Origin: Dokdonella_A sp040005635
GTDB taxonomy: Bacteria > Pseudomonadota > Gammaproteobacteria > Xanthomonadales > Rhodanobacteraceae
Assembly: GCA_040005635.1 (NCBI GenBank)
Contig: JBDTYM010000013.1
Location: 1-57,683 of the forward strand
Reading direction: 5' to 3'
DNA length: 57,683 nucleotides
Position numbers and translations under genes: made by a program. The notes below the pieces were generated by a model that ran no database searches, had not been told where the DNA came from, and saw nothing but the letters and a program-made list of their open reading frames with translations. Numbering within the stretch: the first letter of the stretch is position 1; every line of letters starts with the position of its first letter. This document shows positions 18,958-27,198 of this stretch, piece after piece.

Positions 18958-19053
18958 GGAAGGCATGCGCATCCGGTGGTGCGGCTGGGCTTCAAACCCA
19001 GTGGGGGGCGTCAGACGTTCCCCGGTAGGTTCGACTCCTGCTGCCTTCCGCCA
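18958..19053 (+). tRNA. selC: tRNA-Sec (anticodon TCA)
   Basis: 96 nt with the features that mark tRNA-Sec: an 8-bp acceptor stem GGAAGGCA/TGCCTTCC, discriminator G, encoded CCA, anticodon loop CTTCAAA (TCA), a long D stem and a long variable arm. It sits 16 bases after selB on the same strand, so it is probably processed from the fdnGHI-fdhE-selAB transcript. Confidence 0.96.
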
Positions 19054-19384
19054 CGTTGCGCGACGCTCGAACCGCAGCGTCGCGCGTGCTATACCGGTTC
19101 CGCAATCGCTTTGCTTCTCTGCCCGCAGACGTAACGAGCGCTCTCGATCACGAGTTGCCCGCTACTGGCGTCACCCAGTCAGTCCGTTCCCGGTAGCTAC
19201 TCCACGGTTCCCCGCGCCGATCCCGCCGGGCTGCACGAGATCATTCCATGAAGTCTGTTGGCGCGTTCGCGCAAGACCCTCCTGCTGGCGCGCGATCCAG
19301 CGATGTCGAAACAACCGCCGGCTCGCGCGAGTGCGGTCGTCACCCCTGCGCCACGAATAGTGACCCGACGCAGGCGCAGCGAAC
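19054..19384. other. Intergenic region after selC with a hairpin
   Basis: A perfect 10-bp stem GCGCGACGCT/AGCGTCGCGC with an 8-base loop (19058-19085) lies 4 bases after the tRNA and could end or process the transcript, although no T-run follows. I see no convincing gene in the rest. Confidence 0.5.
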
Positions 19385-19591
19385 ATGGCATTGATCTGGG
19401 ACATCAATGGAACTCTGGTCGAAGCCGGCGACATCGTCAGCGTTTCGCCGCCGGCCAACAACGCGGTGCGCGTGATCCTGCGCGGCGGCGCCACCGTCGA
19501 CCTTCGCACCGACGGTCGCGTGAAGACCGAAGAACTGCATGCAAGAATCGTTGCCGCCTTGGCCCGCCTCAACAACGTCGAGAAGATCTAG
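19385..19591 (+). CDS. Small hypothetical protein (68 aa)
   Basis: MALIWDINGTLVEAGDIVSV begins a compact, charged and beta-rich sequence with no membrane segment or signal peptide. Codon use looks like real genes (G/C at third positions). The RBS is weak. I do not recognise the family. It lies between selC and a divergent transglutaminase-like gene. It may be a real small gene or a chance ORF. Confidence 0.5.
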   Translation: MALIWDINGTLVEAGDIVSVSPPANNAVRVILRGGATVDLRTDGRVKTEELHARIVAALARLNNVEKI

Positions 19592-19667
19592 CGGCGACGG
19601 CCGTGCCCGCATGCCGGCCTGCCATCGCCGTCGCGGGCTTGACGCTCGCGCTACGACGCAGCGCTGA

Positions 19668-20762
19668 TCAGGCGATGATCTCGTGTGAAGTGATCGTGTA
19701 GCGGAACGCGGTCGGATCGAGACTGTTGATGTGGCGTTCGCCCGTCTCGCCGTTCGGGTACATCAGGAACGGCACCGGCTTGCCGTTGGAGCCAGGCAGC
19801 GCGACGTCGTGGCCATGGTTGTAGGCGATCCAGTTCATTTCCCAATTGCCGAACAGGAACGCGCGCGCGCTTTGCACTTTCGGATCGGTCGCCGGCAGGC
19901 CGCCGGGTGCTTCTTCCAGCATGAGCTTGCGCACGTCGGCCGGATCGACCGGAATCCAGCCGTGGCCTTGCGCATAGAACTCGGCGCGACAGTGCTGCGC
20001 CTTGCTGATGTCGCCACTGCGACCGAGACAGTGATAGTCCAGGCGCGAATCGGCGACGCGTACGCCGTAGGCATCGCGGGCCGGAATGCCTGCGGCGCGT
20101 GCGAGCGCAACGAACAGTGCGTTGATATCGGCGCACTTGCCGTTGAGATGGCCGGATTCGAGCATGCTGGCGACATCGCCGACGCCGCAGCCGGGCGTCT
20201 TCGGATCGCGGCTGGTGTTGTCGACGACCCATTCGTAGATCGCGCGTGCCTTGTCGATGTCGCCTCGCTGGCCTGCGGTGATCTTCGTTGCAGTCGACTT
20301 GACGACCCCGTCTGTCGGCAACAAGCGCGTGGGGCGCAGGAATTCGTGCAAGGCCTGCGCCGGTTCGCCGCCACGCTTGGGCATTCCCGCGTCGAGTGAG
20401 ACGCGACGATCGCGCGTTTGCACCTGGCTGGTCACGGTGACGCCCGCGACCGCCTGCGCGCCGCTCCAATCGACGCCGAGCAACTCGACGCCGTAGCCGG
20501 GCAGCGTGACGAGCTTGGCGTACGCGGCGCCCGGCGCGTCCCACCGCGTGTTCAAGGTGTGCTGGTAGGCGGTGGCCTGGCGCATCGGCAACGGCAGCCA
20601 TAGGTGCGTCGCGCCGGCCGGATCGGCGATGTCGACCTGGGTGACGATCTCGAACGTACGCCAGCCTTCCGCGGAAGCCGTTGCGCCTGCGGAGTGCGGC
20701 GTGCGCAGGGCAAATGCCGCAGAACCCGCCGCGGCGCCGAGTAGAAAGTTGCGACGTTTCAT
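19668..20762 (-). CDS. Transglutaminase-like domain protein with Tat-type signal
   Basis: 364 residues. The N-terminus MKRRNFLLGAAAGSAAFAL is a twin-arginine signal, so the protein is probably exported folded. The central transglutaminase/protease-like core shows Cys in GHLNGKCADINALF (about residue 211), His in QHCRAEFYAQGHGWIPV and Asp in PVDPAD. These correspond to the Cys-His-Asp triad. The substrate is unknown. It is divergent from selD and sits between selC and selD, with no evident link to selenium. Confidence 0.85.
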   Translation of the reverse strand: MKRRNFLLGAAAGSAAFALRTPHSAGATASAEGWRTFEIVTQVDIADPAGATHLWLPLPMRQATAYQHTLNTRWDAPGAAYAKLVTLPGYGVELLGVDWSGAQAVAGVTVTSQVQTRDRRVSLDAGMPKRGGEPAQALHEFLRPTRLLPTDGVVKSTATKITAGQRGDIDKARAIYEWVVDNTSRDPKTPGCGVGDVASMLESGHLNGKCADINALFVALARAAGIPARDAYGVRVADSRLDYHCLGRSGDISKAQHCRAEFYAQGHGWIPVDPADVRKLMLEEAPGGLPATDPKVQSARAFLFGNWEMNWIAYNHGHDVALPGSNGKPVPFLMYPNGETGERHINSLDPTAFRYTITSHEIIA

Positions 20763-20848
20763 GGGCAGTTCCCCCGGGCGGACATAGGATAGGCACCTGC
20801 ATACGAACTATACGACGCTACAAAATACAAAAATAGGAGATTCTGGCC

Positions 20849-21928
20849 ATGTCGATCGATGACGCAACCGTGCCGCGGCTGACCTCTCTATCGCATGGCG
20901 GCGGCTGCGGCTGCAAGCTCGCGCCGGGCGTGCTCGCCGACCTGCTGAAAGACTCGGCGCCGGCGCGCGCCTATGCCGATCTGCTGGTCGGCCGCGAAAC
21001 CTCGGACGATGCCGCGGTGTACCGGCTGAACGACGAACAAGCGATCGTGGCGACGACGGATTTCTTCATGCCGATCGTCGACGACCCGTTCGATTTCGGC
21101 CGCATCGCGGCGACCAATGCGCTGTCCGACGTCTACGCGATGGGCGCGACGCCAATCTTCGCGCTGGCAATTGTCGGCATGCCGATCAAGGTGCTCGCCG
21201 CCGATATCATCCGCGAGATCCTGCGCGGCGGCGAGGCGGTGTGCACGGTGGCCGGCATCCCGATCGCCGGCGGCCACAGCATCGATTCGGTCGAGCCGAT
21301 CTATGGTCTTGCAGCGCTCGGACTCGTGCATCCGCGCCGCATCAAGCGGAATTCGGCAGCGCGTGCCGGCGATCGGTTGATTCTGGGCAAGCCGCTCGGC
21401 ATCGGCATCTACTCGGCGGCGCTGAAGAAGGACCGGCTGGATGCGTCCGGCTATCGAGAGCTGATCGACACGACGACCCAGCTCAATCGGGTCGGCCCTG
21501 CGTTGGCCGAGCTCGATGGCGTGCACGCCCTGACCGATGTAACCGGCTTCGGTCTGCTCGGCCATCTGCTCGAACTCTGCCGCGGGTCGGGTCTGGGCGC
21601 GCGCGTTCGCAACAGCGGCGTGCCATTGCTCAACTCCGCCCGGGCATTGGCTGAGGCCGGCTTCGTGACCGGCGCTTCGGCGCGCAACTGGGCGTCCTAT
21701 GGCGCCGACGTCCGACTCGGCGCGGACGTCGACGTGATCGCGCAGGCGTTGCTGTCGGATCCGCAGACCTCAGGCGGGCTGCTGGTGGCCTGTGCGCCAG
21801 ACGTCGTTGACGAAGTACTCGATCGATTCGCGCGCGCAGGTTTCAGTTCGGCGACGGTCGTCGGCCAGATGATCGAAGGCCTGCCGCAGGTGCTGCTCGA
21901 ACAAGACGGGCCGGAAGGATATCGTTGA
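20849..21928 (+). CDS. selD: Selenide, water dikinase (selenophosphate synthetase)
   Basis: 359 residues. It makes selenophosphate, the selenium donor for SelA, from selenide and ATP. Active-site residues C20, C22 and K23 lie in SHGGGCGCKLAPG, matching E. coli C17, C19 and K20; a cysteine form, not a Sec form. The ATP-binding stretch TTDFFMPIVDDPFDFGRIAA is clear. RBS TAGGAGA precedes the ATG. It is separated from selC by two genes and has its own upstream region. Confidence 0.97.
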   Translation: MSIDDATVPRLTSLSHGGGCGCKLAPGVLADLLKDSAPARAYADLLVGRETSDDAAVYRLNDEQAIVATTDFFMPIVDDPFDFGRIAATNALSDVYAMGATPIFALAIVGMPIKVLAADIIREILRGGEAVCTVAGIPIAGGHSIDSVEPIYGLAALGLVHPRRIKRNSAARAGDRLILGKPLGIGIYSAALKKDRLDASGYRELIDTTTQLNRVGPALAELDGVHALTDVTGFGLLGHLLELCRGSGLGARVRNSGVPLLNSARALAEAGFVTGASARNWASYGADVRLGADVDVIAQALLSDPQTSGGLLVACAPDVVDEVLDRFARAGFSSATVVGQMIEGLPQVLLEQDGPEGYR

Positions 21929-21931
21929 CGT

Positions 21932-21953
21932 CATGCCCGCGAGCGCGGGCATG
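21932..21953. repeat. REP-like palindrome between selD and phoU
   Basis: A perfect 9-bp stem CATGCCCGC/GCGGGCATG with loop GAGC sits between convergent selD and phoU. It probably serves as a bidirectional terminator or mRNA end. It belongs to the same type as the hairpin at 14508-14544. Confidence 0.6.
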
Positions 21954-22005
21954 TTTGAAACAACATCCCGACGAGGAGGGGCCTGGACGACAGCGAGTGT
22001 GCGTT

Positions 22006-22734
22006 TCAGCGCGGATCGTCGATCGGCAGCACCGAGGTCGTGTCGCCCTTGCGGCGCGTCTGGCCGATGTGCGTGCCGTGCACGAGGAAGTACACGTTCT
22101 CCGCGATGTTGGTCGCGTGATCGCCGATGCGTTCGAGGTTCTTTGCCATGAAAAGCAGATGCGTGCACTCGGTGATGTTGCGCGGATCTTCCATCATGTA
22201 GGTCAGCAGTTCGCGGAACAGGCCGGTGTACTGCTCGTCGAGTTCCTCATCGCGCGTCCAGGCTTCGAGCGCGCGATCGGCATCGTTTTCCTTGTATGCA
22301 GTCAACACTTCGCGCACCAGCCCTTCGGCCAGGCGGGCGAGGCGCGGCAGAGCATAGGCCAGTTGCACCGGCGCGGACTGGTTCAGCACGATAGAGCGCT
22401 TGGCGACATTCGCCGCATAGTCGCCGATGCGTTCGATGTCGGCAGCGATGCGCAGTGCGGCGAGGATCTCGCGCAGATCGCGCGCCATCGGCTGGCGCAG
22501 CGCGAGCAGCCGTACGACGTCATGGCTGACGTCGTGTTCGAGTTTGTCGATCAAGGTGTCGTTCTGCACGACCTTGAGCGCGGCGTCGCTGTCGCGTTCC
22601 ATCGCCGCATCGATCGAGGCATCGAGCTGCGCGAGCGCGAGCTCGCCCATGCGCTGGATTTCGCCGGTCAGGCGCTTGAGTTCGTCGTCGTAGCTCTTGA
22701 CGATGTGGTCGCCGATTTGGGGTGTGGTGGTCAT
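22006..22734 (-). CDS. phoU: Phosphate transport system regulator PhoU
   Basis: 242 residues, two PhoU three-helix bundles with repeated metal-binding motifs (RIAADIERIGDYAANVAKR and KNLERIGDHATNIAENVYF). It links the Pst transporter to the PhoR sensor and represses the Pho regulon when phosphate is ample. The ATG at 22734 (MTTTPQIGDHIVKSYDDEL) fits the family; an upstream in-frame ATG adds 18 unrelated residues. Last gene of the pst operon, about 120 bases after pstB. Confidence 0.95.
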   Translation of the reverse strand: MTTTPQIGDHIVKSYDDELKRLTGEIQRMGELALAQLDASIDAAMERDSDAALKVVQNDTLIDKLEHDVSHDVVRLLALRQPMARDLREILAALRIAADIERIGDYAANVAKRSIVLNQSAPVQLAYALPRLARLAEGLVREVLTAYKENDADRALEAWTRDEELDEQYTGLFRELLTYMMEDPRNITECTHLLFMAKNLERIGDHATNIAENVYFLVHGTHIGQTRRKGDTTSVLPIDDPR

Positions 22735-22855
22735 GGATGCGTCTCGTTGCTGGAGATGTGCCGGAGTGATGAAGGCATCAAGGATCAAGTGTCGAAACGA
22801 AGCGGCACGATATCGGGTTTCTTGATGGGGGATGCCTGCCGATCGTCAACCAGGC

Positions 22856-23680
22856 TCAACCGAACCGCCCGGTGATGTAGTCCTCGGTCTGCTTCTTCGT
22901 CGGCTTGGTGAACAGCATTTCGGTGTCGCCGAATTCGACCAGCTCGCCGAGGTACATGAAGGCGGTGAAATCCGAGCAGCGCGCGGCCTGCTGCATGTTG
23001 TGCGTAACGATCGCAATCGTGTAATGGTCCTTCAGTTCGGCGACGAGCTGCTCGATCTTGCCGGTCGCGATCGGGTCCAGCGCCGAGGTCGGCTCGTCGA
23101 GCAGGATGACCTCAGGCTTCAGCGCGATCGCGCGCGCGATGCACAGGCGCTGCTGCTGGCCACCGGAAAGGCCCAGCGCGCTCTGCTTGAGCTTGTCCTT
23201 GGCCTCGCCCCAGAGCGCGCCCTGGGTCAGGGCCTGCTCGACGCGCACGTCCATCTCGGCCTTCGACAACTTCTCGTAGTGGCGGATGCCGTAGGCGATG
23301 TTGTCGTAGATCGACATCGGAAACGGCACCGGCTTCTGGAACACCATGCCGACCTTCGAGCGCAGTCGGTTCAACGGATACTTTGCATCGAGGATGTTCT
23401 CGCCGTCGAGCAGCACTTCACCTTTCGCCTCGAGTTTCGGATAGATCGAGTAGATGCGGTTGAAAATGCGCAGCAGGGTCGACTTGCCGCAACCCGACGG
23501 ACCGATCAGTGCAGTCACGCGCTTCTCGGCGATGTCGAAGTTGACGTTCTTCAACGCATGGAAGCCGTTGTAGAAGAAATCGAGATTGCGTGCGGCCATC
23601 TTCGGCCGTTCGCTTGTCGTGGCAACGGCAGCAGCGGCGGATGCGGCGGCGGGCGCGAGGGAAAACTGTGCGTCAGTCAT
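22856..23680 (-). CDS. pstB: Phosphate ABC transporter ATP-binding protein
   Basis: 274 residues with Walker A GPSGCGKSTL, signature LSGGQQQRL, Walker B VILLDEPTSALDP and the H-loop IVTHNMQQA. The N-terminus is extended by about 25 Ala-rich residues. It powers the PstCA channel. Its start overlaps the pstA stop by 8 bases. Confidence 0.97.
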   Translation of the reverse strand: MTDAQFSLAPAAASAAAAVATTSERPKMAARNLDFFYNGFHALKNVNFDIAEKRVTALIGPSGCGKSTLLRIFNRIYSIYPKLEAKGEVLLDGENILDAKYPLNRLRSKVGMVFQKPVPFPMSIYDNIAYGIRHYEKLSKAEMDVRVEQALTQGALWGEAKDKLKQSALGLSGGQQQRLCIARAIALKPEVILLDEPTSALDPIATGKIEQLVAELKDHYTIAIVTHNMQQAARCSDFTAFMYLGELVEFGDTEMLFTKPTKKQTEDYITGRFG

Positions 23681-24533
23681 GGCTTACCTTGTTGCGCAGC
23701 AGGATCGCGCGCGAAAGAATGCTGAGAAGCAGCACGAAAACGGTCACGACGAACGCACCTGCCCAGGCCAGGCTCTGCCAGGATTCGTACGGACTCATCG
23801 CGTACTGGAAGACGACCACCGGCACGCTGGCCATCGGCTTGCTGAGGTCGGCCGTCCAGTACTGGTTGTTGAGCGCGGTGAACAGCAGTGGCGCGGTTTC
23901 GCCGCTGATGCGTGCGAGTGCGAGCAGGATGCCGGTCATGATGCCGGGCAGAGCAGAACGGTAGAGCACCTGCATGGTGACCTTCCACTGCGGCACGCCG
24001 AGCGAGAGCGCGGCTTCGCGCATCTGGCTCGGCACCAGCTGCAGCATCTCGTCGGTCGTACGCACGACCACCGGCAGCACGATCAACGCGAGCGCGAGCG
24101 AGCCGGCCCACCCGGAGAAGTGACCGGTCTGACGCACGACCAATGTGTAGACGAACAGCCCGAGCACGATCGACGGCGCCGACAGCAGAATGTCGTTGAC
24201 GAAGCGGATGACTTCACCGATGGCCTTCTTCTTGGCGAACTCGGCGAGATAGGTGCCCGCAGCGACGCCGATCGGCGTGCCGATCAAAATCGCGATCACG
24301 CTCATCAGCAGGCTGCCGAACAAGGCGTTCGCGATGCCGCCGTCCGCACCGGGCGGCGGCGTCATCTGCGTGAACAAGCCGGGCTTCATCGCGGCGATGC
24401 CGTGCATCAGCGTGGTCCACAGGATCCACACGAGCCAGAACAGGCCGAATGCGGCACACAGTCCGGAGGCAATCAGATTGAAGCCGTTGATCAAGCGGCG
24501 CTTGCGGTACAGACGATCGGAGATGTCGCTCAT
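23673..24533 (-). CDS. pstA: Phosphate ABC transporter permease PstA
   Basis: 286 residues, six membrane helices. The permease EAA loop is in EMLQLVPSQMREAALSLGVP. The ATG at 24533 (MSDISDRLYRKRRLING) overlaps the pstC stop as ATGA. The much longer frame upstream only reads through pstC. Confidence 0.96.
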   Translation of the reverse strand: MSDISDRLYRKRRLINGFNLIASGLCAAFGLFWLVWILWTTLMHGIAAMKPGLFTQMTPPPGADGGIANALFGSLLMSVIAILIGTPIGVAAGTYLAEFAKKKAIGEVIRFVNDILLSAPSIVLGLFVYTLVVRQTGHFSGWAGSLALALIVLPVVVRTTDEMLQLVPSQMREAALSLGVPQWKVTMQVLYRSALPGIMTGILLALARISGETAPLLFTALNNQYWTADLSKPMASVPVVVFQYAMSPYESWQSLAWAGAFVVTVFVLLLSILSRAILLRNKVSHD

Positions 24534-25528
24534 TTCGCGCCCTCGTGCCGGGCCAGACGGCTCAGCATCAGTTTCGCGGCGGCCAGCACGATGAAAGTCA
24601 CGATGAACAGCAGGAAGCCGAGCGCGATCAGTGACGAACGATAGATGTCCGAATCGGCTTCGGTGAATTCGTTCGCGATCGTCGCGGCGATGGAGTTGCC
24701 GGGTTCGAGCAGCGAAGCGGACAGTCGATGGGCGTTGCCGAGCACGAAGGTCACCGCCATGGTCTCGCCGAGCGCGCGTCCGAGGCCGAGGAAGATGCCG
24801 CCGATGACGGCCGAGCGCGTGTAGGGCAGAACGATGTCCCAGACAACCTCCCAGGTCGTGCCGCCGAGCGCATACGCCGACTCTTTCAGGCGTGTCGGCA
24901 CCGTCAGGAACACTTCGCGCATGACCGAGGAGATGAAGGGGATGACCATGACCGCGAGCACGATGCCGGCCGTCAGCATGCCGATGCCGAGCGGCGGACC
25001 GGTGAACAGGGGACCGAGCAGCGGGATCACGCCGAGATGGTCGTTGAGCCACGGGGTGATGTATTCGCCCATGATCGGCACGAACACGAACAAGCCCCAC
25101 ATGCCGTAGATGATCGACGGGATGCCGGCGAGCAGTTCGATCGCCGCGGCAACCGGACCGCGCAACCAGTTCGGCGCAACCTCGGTCAGGAACAGCGCGA
25201 TGCCGAAGCTGACTGGCACCGCGATGATCATCGCAATCAGGGCCGTGACCAAGGTGCCGTAAATTGGCACCAAGGCTCCAAATTTGTGGTTGACGGCGTC
25301 CCAATCGGTCGACGTCAGGAAGCTGAAACCGAATGTGCTGAAGGCTTCGCGGCCTCCCCACAGCATCGACAGCGCGGCGCCGGCGAGCGCGCACAGCACG
25401 AACATGCCGGCGGCGGCGACGGTCCACTGGAAGAGTTTGTCGGCGCGTGCGTCGCGCGTGTTGCGACGATTGGAGTCGACGACCGCGGTAGTCAGCGACG
25501 AGGGGAGAGCGTCCGGGTTGGCGGCCAT
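24530..25528 (-). CDS. pstC: Phosphate ABC transporter permease PstC
   Basis: 332 residues, a membrane permease with GTLVTALIAMIIAVPVSFGIA and the coupling loop VPTRLKESAYALGGTTWEV. The start at 25528 (MAANPDALPSS) was chosen over an ATG 45 bases upstream that adds an atypical sequence overlapping the attenuator region; RBS is weak for both. Third component of the phosphate importer with PstA. Confidence 0.94.
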   Translation of the reverse strand: MAANPDALPSSLTTAVVDSNRRNTRDARADKLFQWTVAAAGMFVLCALAGAALSMLWGGREAFSTFGFSFLTSTDWDAVNHKFGALVPIYGTLVTALIAMIIAVPVSFGIALFLTEVAPNWLRGPVAAAIELLAGIPSIIYGMWGLFVFVPIMGEYITPWLNDHLGVIPLLGPLFTGPPLGIGMLTAGIVLAVMVIPFISSVMREVFLTVPTRLKESAYALGGTTWEVVWDIVLPYTRSAVIGGIFLGLGRALGETMAVTFVLGNAHRLSASLLEPGNSIAATIANEFTEADSDIYRSSLIALGFLLFIVTFIVLAAAKLMLSRLARHEGAK

Positions 25529-25553
25529 GAGCAGGTTATCGGTCGGAACTTGC

Positions 25554-25594
25554 GGAAAAACCCTCCCCCTCATCGCGCGCGATGAAGGGGAAGG
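25554..25594 (-). terminator. Attenuator-like hairpin between pstS and pstC
   Basis: On the minus strand, CCTTCCCCTTCATCGC pairs with a GATGAGGGGGAGGG arm followed by TTTTT. Two of the pairs are G-U, which works only in the minus-strand RNA and so supports that orientation. It lies 53 bases after the pstS stop and would let pstS be made in excess over the membrane genes. Confidence 0.75.
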
Positions 25595-25646
25595 CGGGGC
25601 GCATCTTGTCCGTCACGGCGCCGACGAAGAGCGGCGCCGATCGATC

Positions 25647-26669
25647 TCAGAGCTTGATCTGTGCCTGCCAGTAAGCTTCGATCTGCTCGATCAGTGCCTT
25701 CGGCAGCGGCACGTAGTCGAGTTCCTCGGCCTGCTTGCCACCGTCGGCATACGCCCACTTGAAGAAGTCGAGCGCGGCCTTGGTGCTGGCGACGTCCTTC
25801 GGCTGCTTGTAGACGAGGATGAAGTTCGTTGCGGTGATCGGCCAGGAGTTCTCACCCGGTGCATTCGTGATCACCAGGAAGAAGTCCTTCGAGTTCTTCC
25901 AGTCGGCGCTGGCGGCGGCGGCCTGGAAGCTCTCCGCGGTCGGCTGCACGAACTTGCCGGCGGCGTTCTGCAGGGCCGCATAGGCCATCTTGTTCTGCAG
26001 CGCGTAGGCGAGTTCGACGTAGCCGATCGAACCCTTGATCTGCTTCACATAGGCAGCGACGCCTTCGTTGCCCTTGCCGCCGACGCCGGCCGGCCACTGC
26101 ACCGAGGTGCCTTCACCGATCTTCGACTTCCATTCCGGCGAAACCTTCGACAGGTAGTTGACGAAGTTGAACGTGGTACCCGAACCATCGGAGCGATGCA
26201 CGACGGTGATCTTCGCGTCGCCGAGCTTGATGCCCGGGTTGATCTGGGCGATCGCCGGGTCGTTCCAGGTGCTGACCTTGCCCTGGAAGATGTCGGCCAG
26301 CAGCGGACCGGTCAGCTTGACCTTGCCCGCTTCGATACCTTCGATGTTGATGACCGGCACGACACCGCCGATCACGGACGGGAACTGGGCGAGGCCGGCG
26401 TCGTCGAGTTCCTTCGGCTCGAGCGGCTTGTCGGTCGACCCGAACGAAACGGTGGCGGCCTTGATCTGTGCGATGCCGCCGCCGGAACCGATCGACTGGT
26501 AATTAATCTTGTTGCCGGTCTTGTTGTTATAGGTATCCGACCACTTCGACAGGATCGGATAAATGAAGGTCGCACCAGCGCCGGTAATGTCGGCGGCCTG
26601 CGCCGAAGCGGCACCGAGGAGGGTCGCGAGACCCACAACGGCAAGACGGGATTTGATCGAGGTGAGCAC
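25647..26669 (-). CDS. pstS: Phosphate-binding periplasmic protein PstS
   Basis: 340 residues with a signal peptide (residues 1-25, LAVVGLATLLGAASAQAA). It binds phosphate through ITGAGATFIYPIL, RSDGSGTTFNF and the GSTDKPL region, and delivers it to PstCA. The start is a GTG at 26669 with GAGGAG 8 bases before it. First gene of the operon pstS-pstC-pstA-pstB-phoU. A candidate PhoB site lies about 105 bases upstream. Confidence 0.96.
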   Translation of the reverse strand: MLTSIKSRLAVVGLATLLGAASAQAADITGAGATFIYPILSKWSDTYNNKTGNKINYQSIGSGGGIAQIKAATVSFGSTDKPLEPKELDDAGLAQFPSVIGGVVPVINIEGIEAGKVKLTGPLLADIFQGKVSTWNDPAIAQINPGIKLGDAKITVVHRSDGSGTTFNFVNYLSKVSPEWKSKIGEGTSVQWPAGVGGKGNEGVAAYVKQIKGSIGYVELAYALQNKMAYAALQNAAGKFVQPTAESFQAAAASADWKNSKDFFLVITNAPGENSWPITATNFILVYKQPKDVASTKAALDFFKWAYADGGKQAEELDYVPLPKALIEQIEAYWQAQIKL

Positions 26670-26775
26670 GCGCAGGACTCCTCAAAAGCGTGGGAAAGCG
26701 AATTCGGCGTTAAGCCGCCTCCGCGCTTTGTAGGCCTGCGAGATTGCAGAACGATGAGCGATTTATTTCACTCAC

Positions 26776-26814
26776 GTGACAGTCGATCGATAATGAGATC
26801 TAAAGGAGATGTAA
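26776..26814 (-). promoter_or_regulatory. Candidate Pho box upstream of pstS
   Basis: On the minus strand a good half-site CTGTCAC (26776-26782) follows weaker TTACATC and TTAGATC units spaced 11 bases apart. This is the spacing of PhoB tandem sites. A weak -10-like TAAATC lies 10 bases beyond CTGTCAC. Only one half-site is close to the enterobacterial consensus. Confidence 0.38.
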
Positions 26815-26882
26815 AGTTCTTTCGATTCAATGAGATGGGCGCGTCACTTGATAAGCGTCAATATGACGACAGTCCGCGCAGT

Positions 26883-27167
26883 TCAATCGCCGCTGATGGT
26901 ATCCGGCCCCTTGCCAGCGGTCTTCTCGTACTTGCCTTTGCCGACGCGACGGTACTGCGTAAAACCGTGTTTCGCGATGTGACCTTCCTGCAAAACATGG
27001 CCCTGGCCGGCGACGACCTGAGGCGCACTCAGCACACGATGCACGGCGCCACCGCAGACGGGGCATACGGTGAGGGGCGCGTCGGTGAGCTTCTGCAGGA
27101 GCTCGAAGCCGGCGCCGCAGGTCGCGCACGCGGAAGCAACGCTGGCGACATATTCATAGATCGGCAT
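26883..27167 (-). CDS. FmdB-type zinc ribbon protein
   Basis: 94 residues. The start MPIYEYVASVASACATCGAGFELLQ with two CxxC pairs (CATC and CPVC) is a single zinc ribbon of the FmdB family. It is often called a putative regulatory protein, though its role is not settled. The N-terminus carries a few extra residues between MPIYEY and the first CxxC. The ATG at 27167 is fixed by the family motif. It lies just downstream of rnt on the same strand. Confidence 0.85.
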   Translation of the reverse strand: MPIYEYVASVASACATCGAGFELLQKLTDAPLTVCPVCGGAVHRVLSAPQVVAGQGHVLQEGHIAKHGFTQYRRVGKGKYEKTAGKGPDTISGD

Positions 27168-27198
27168 GACTGCAAGATGCGCCCTGGGGAGTGTTCGA

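Noticed and set aside
19054..19384. Possible RNA gene or further tRNA after selC
   Set aside because: Only one perfect hairpin was seen. No tRNA fold or known RNA motif follows.
22735..22788. Extra N-terminal 18 residues of PhoU from the upstream ATG
   Set aside because: Not conserved in the family, and the ATG at 22734 gives the standard start.
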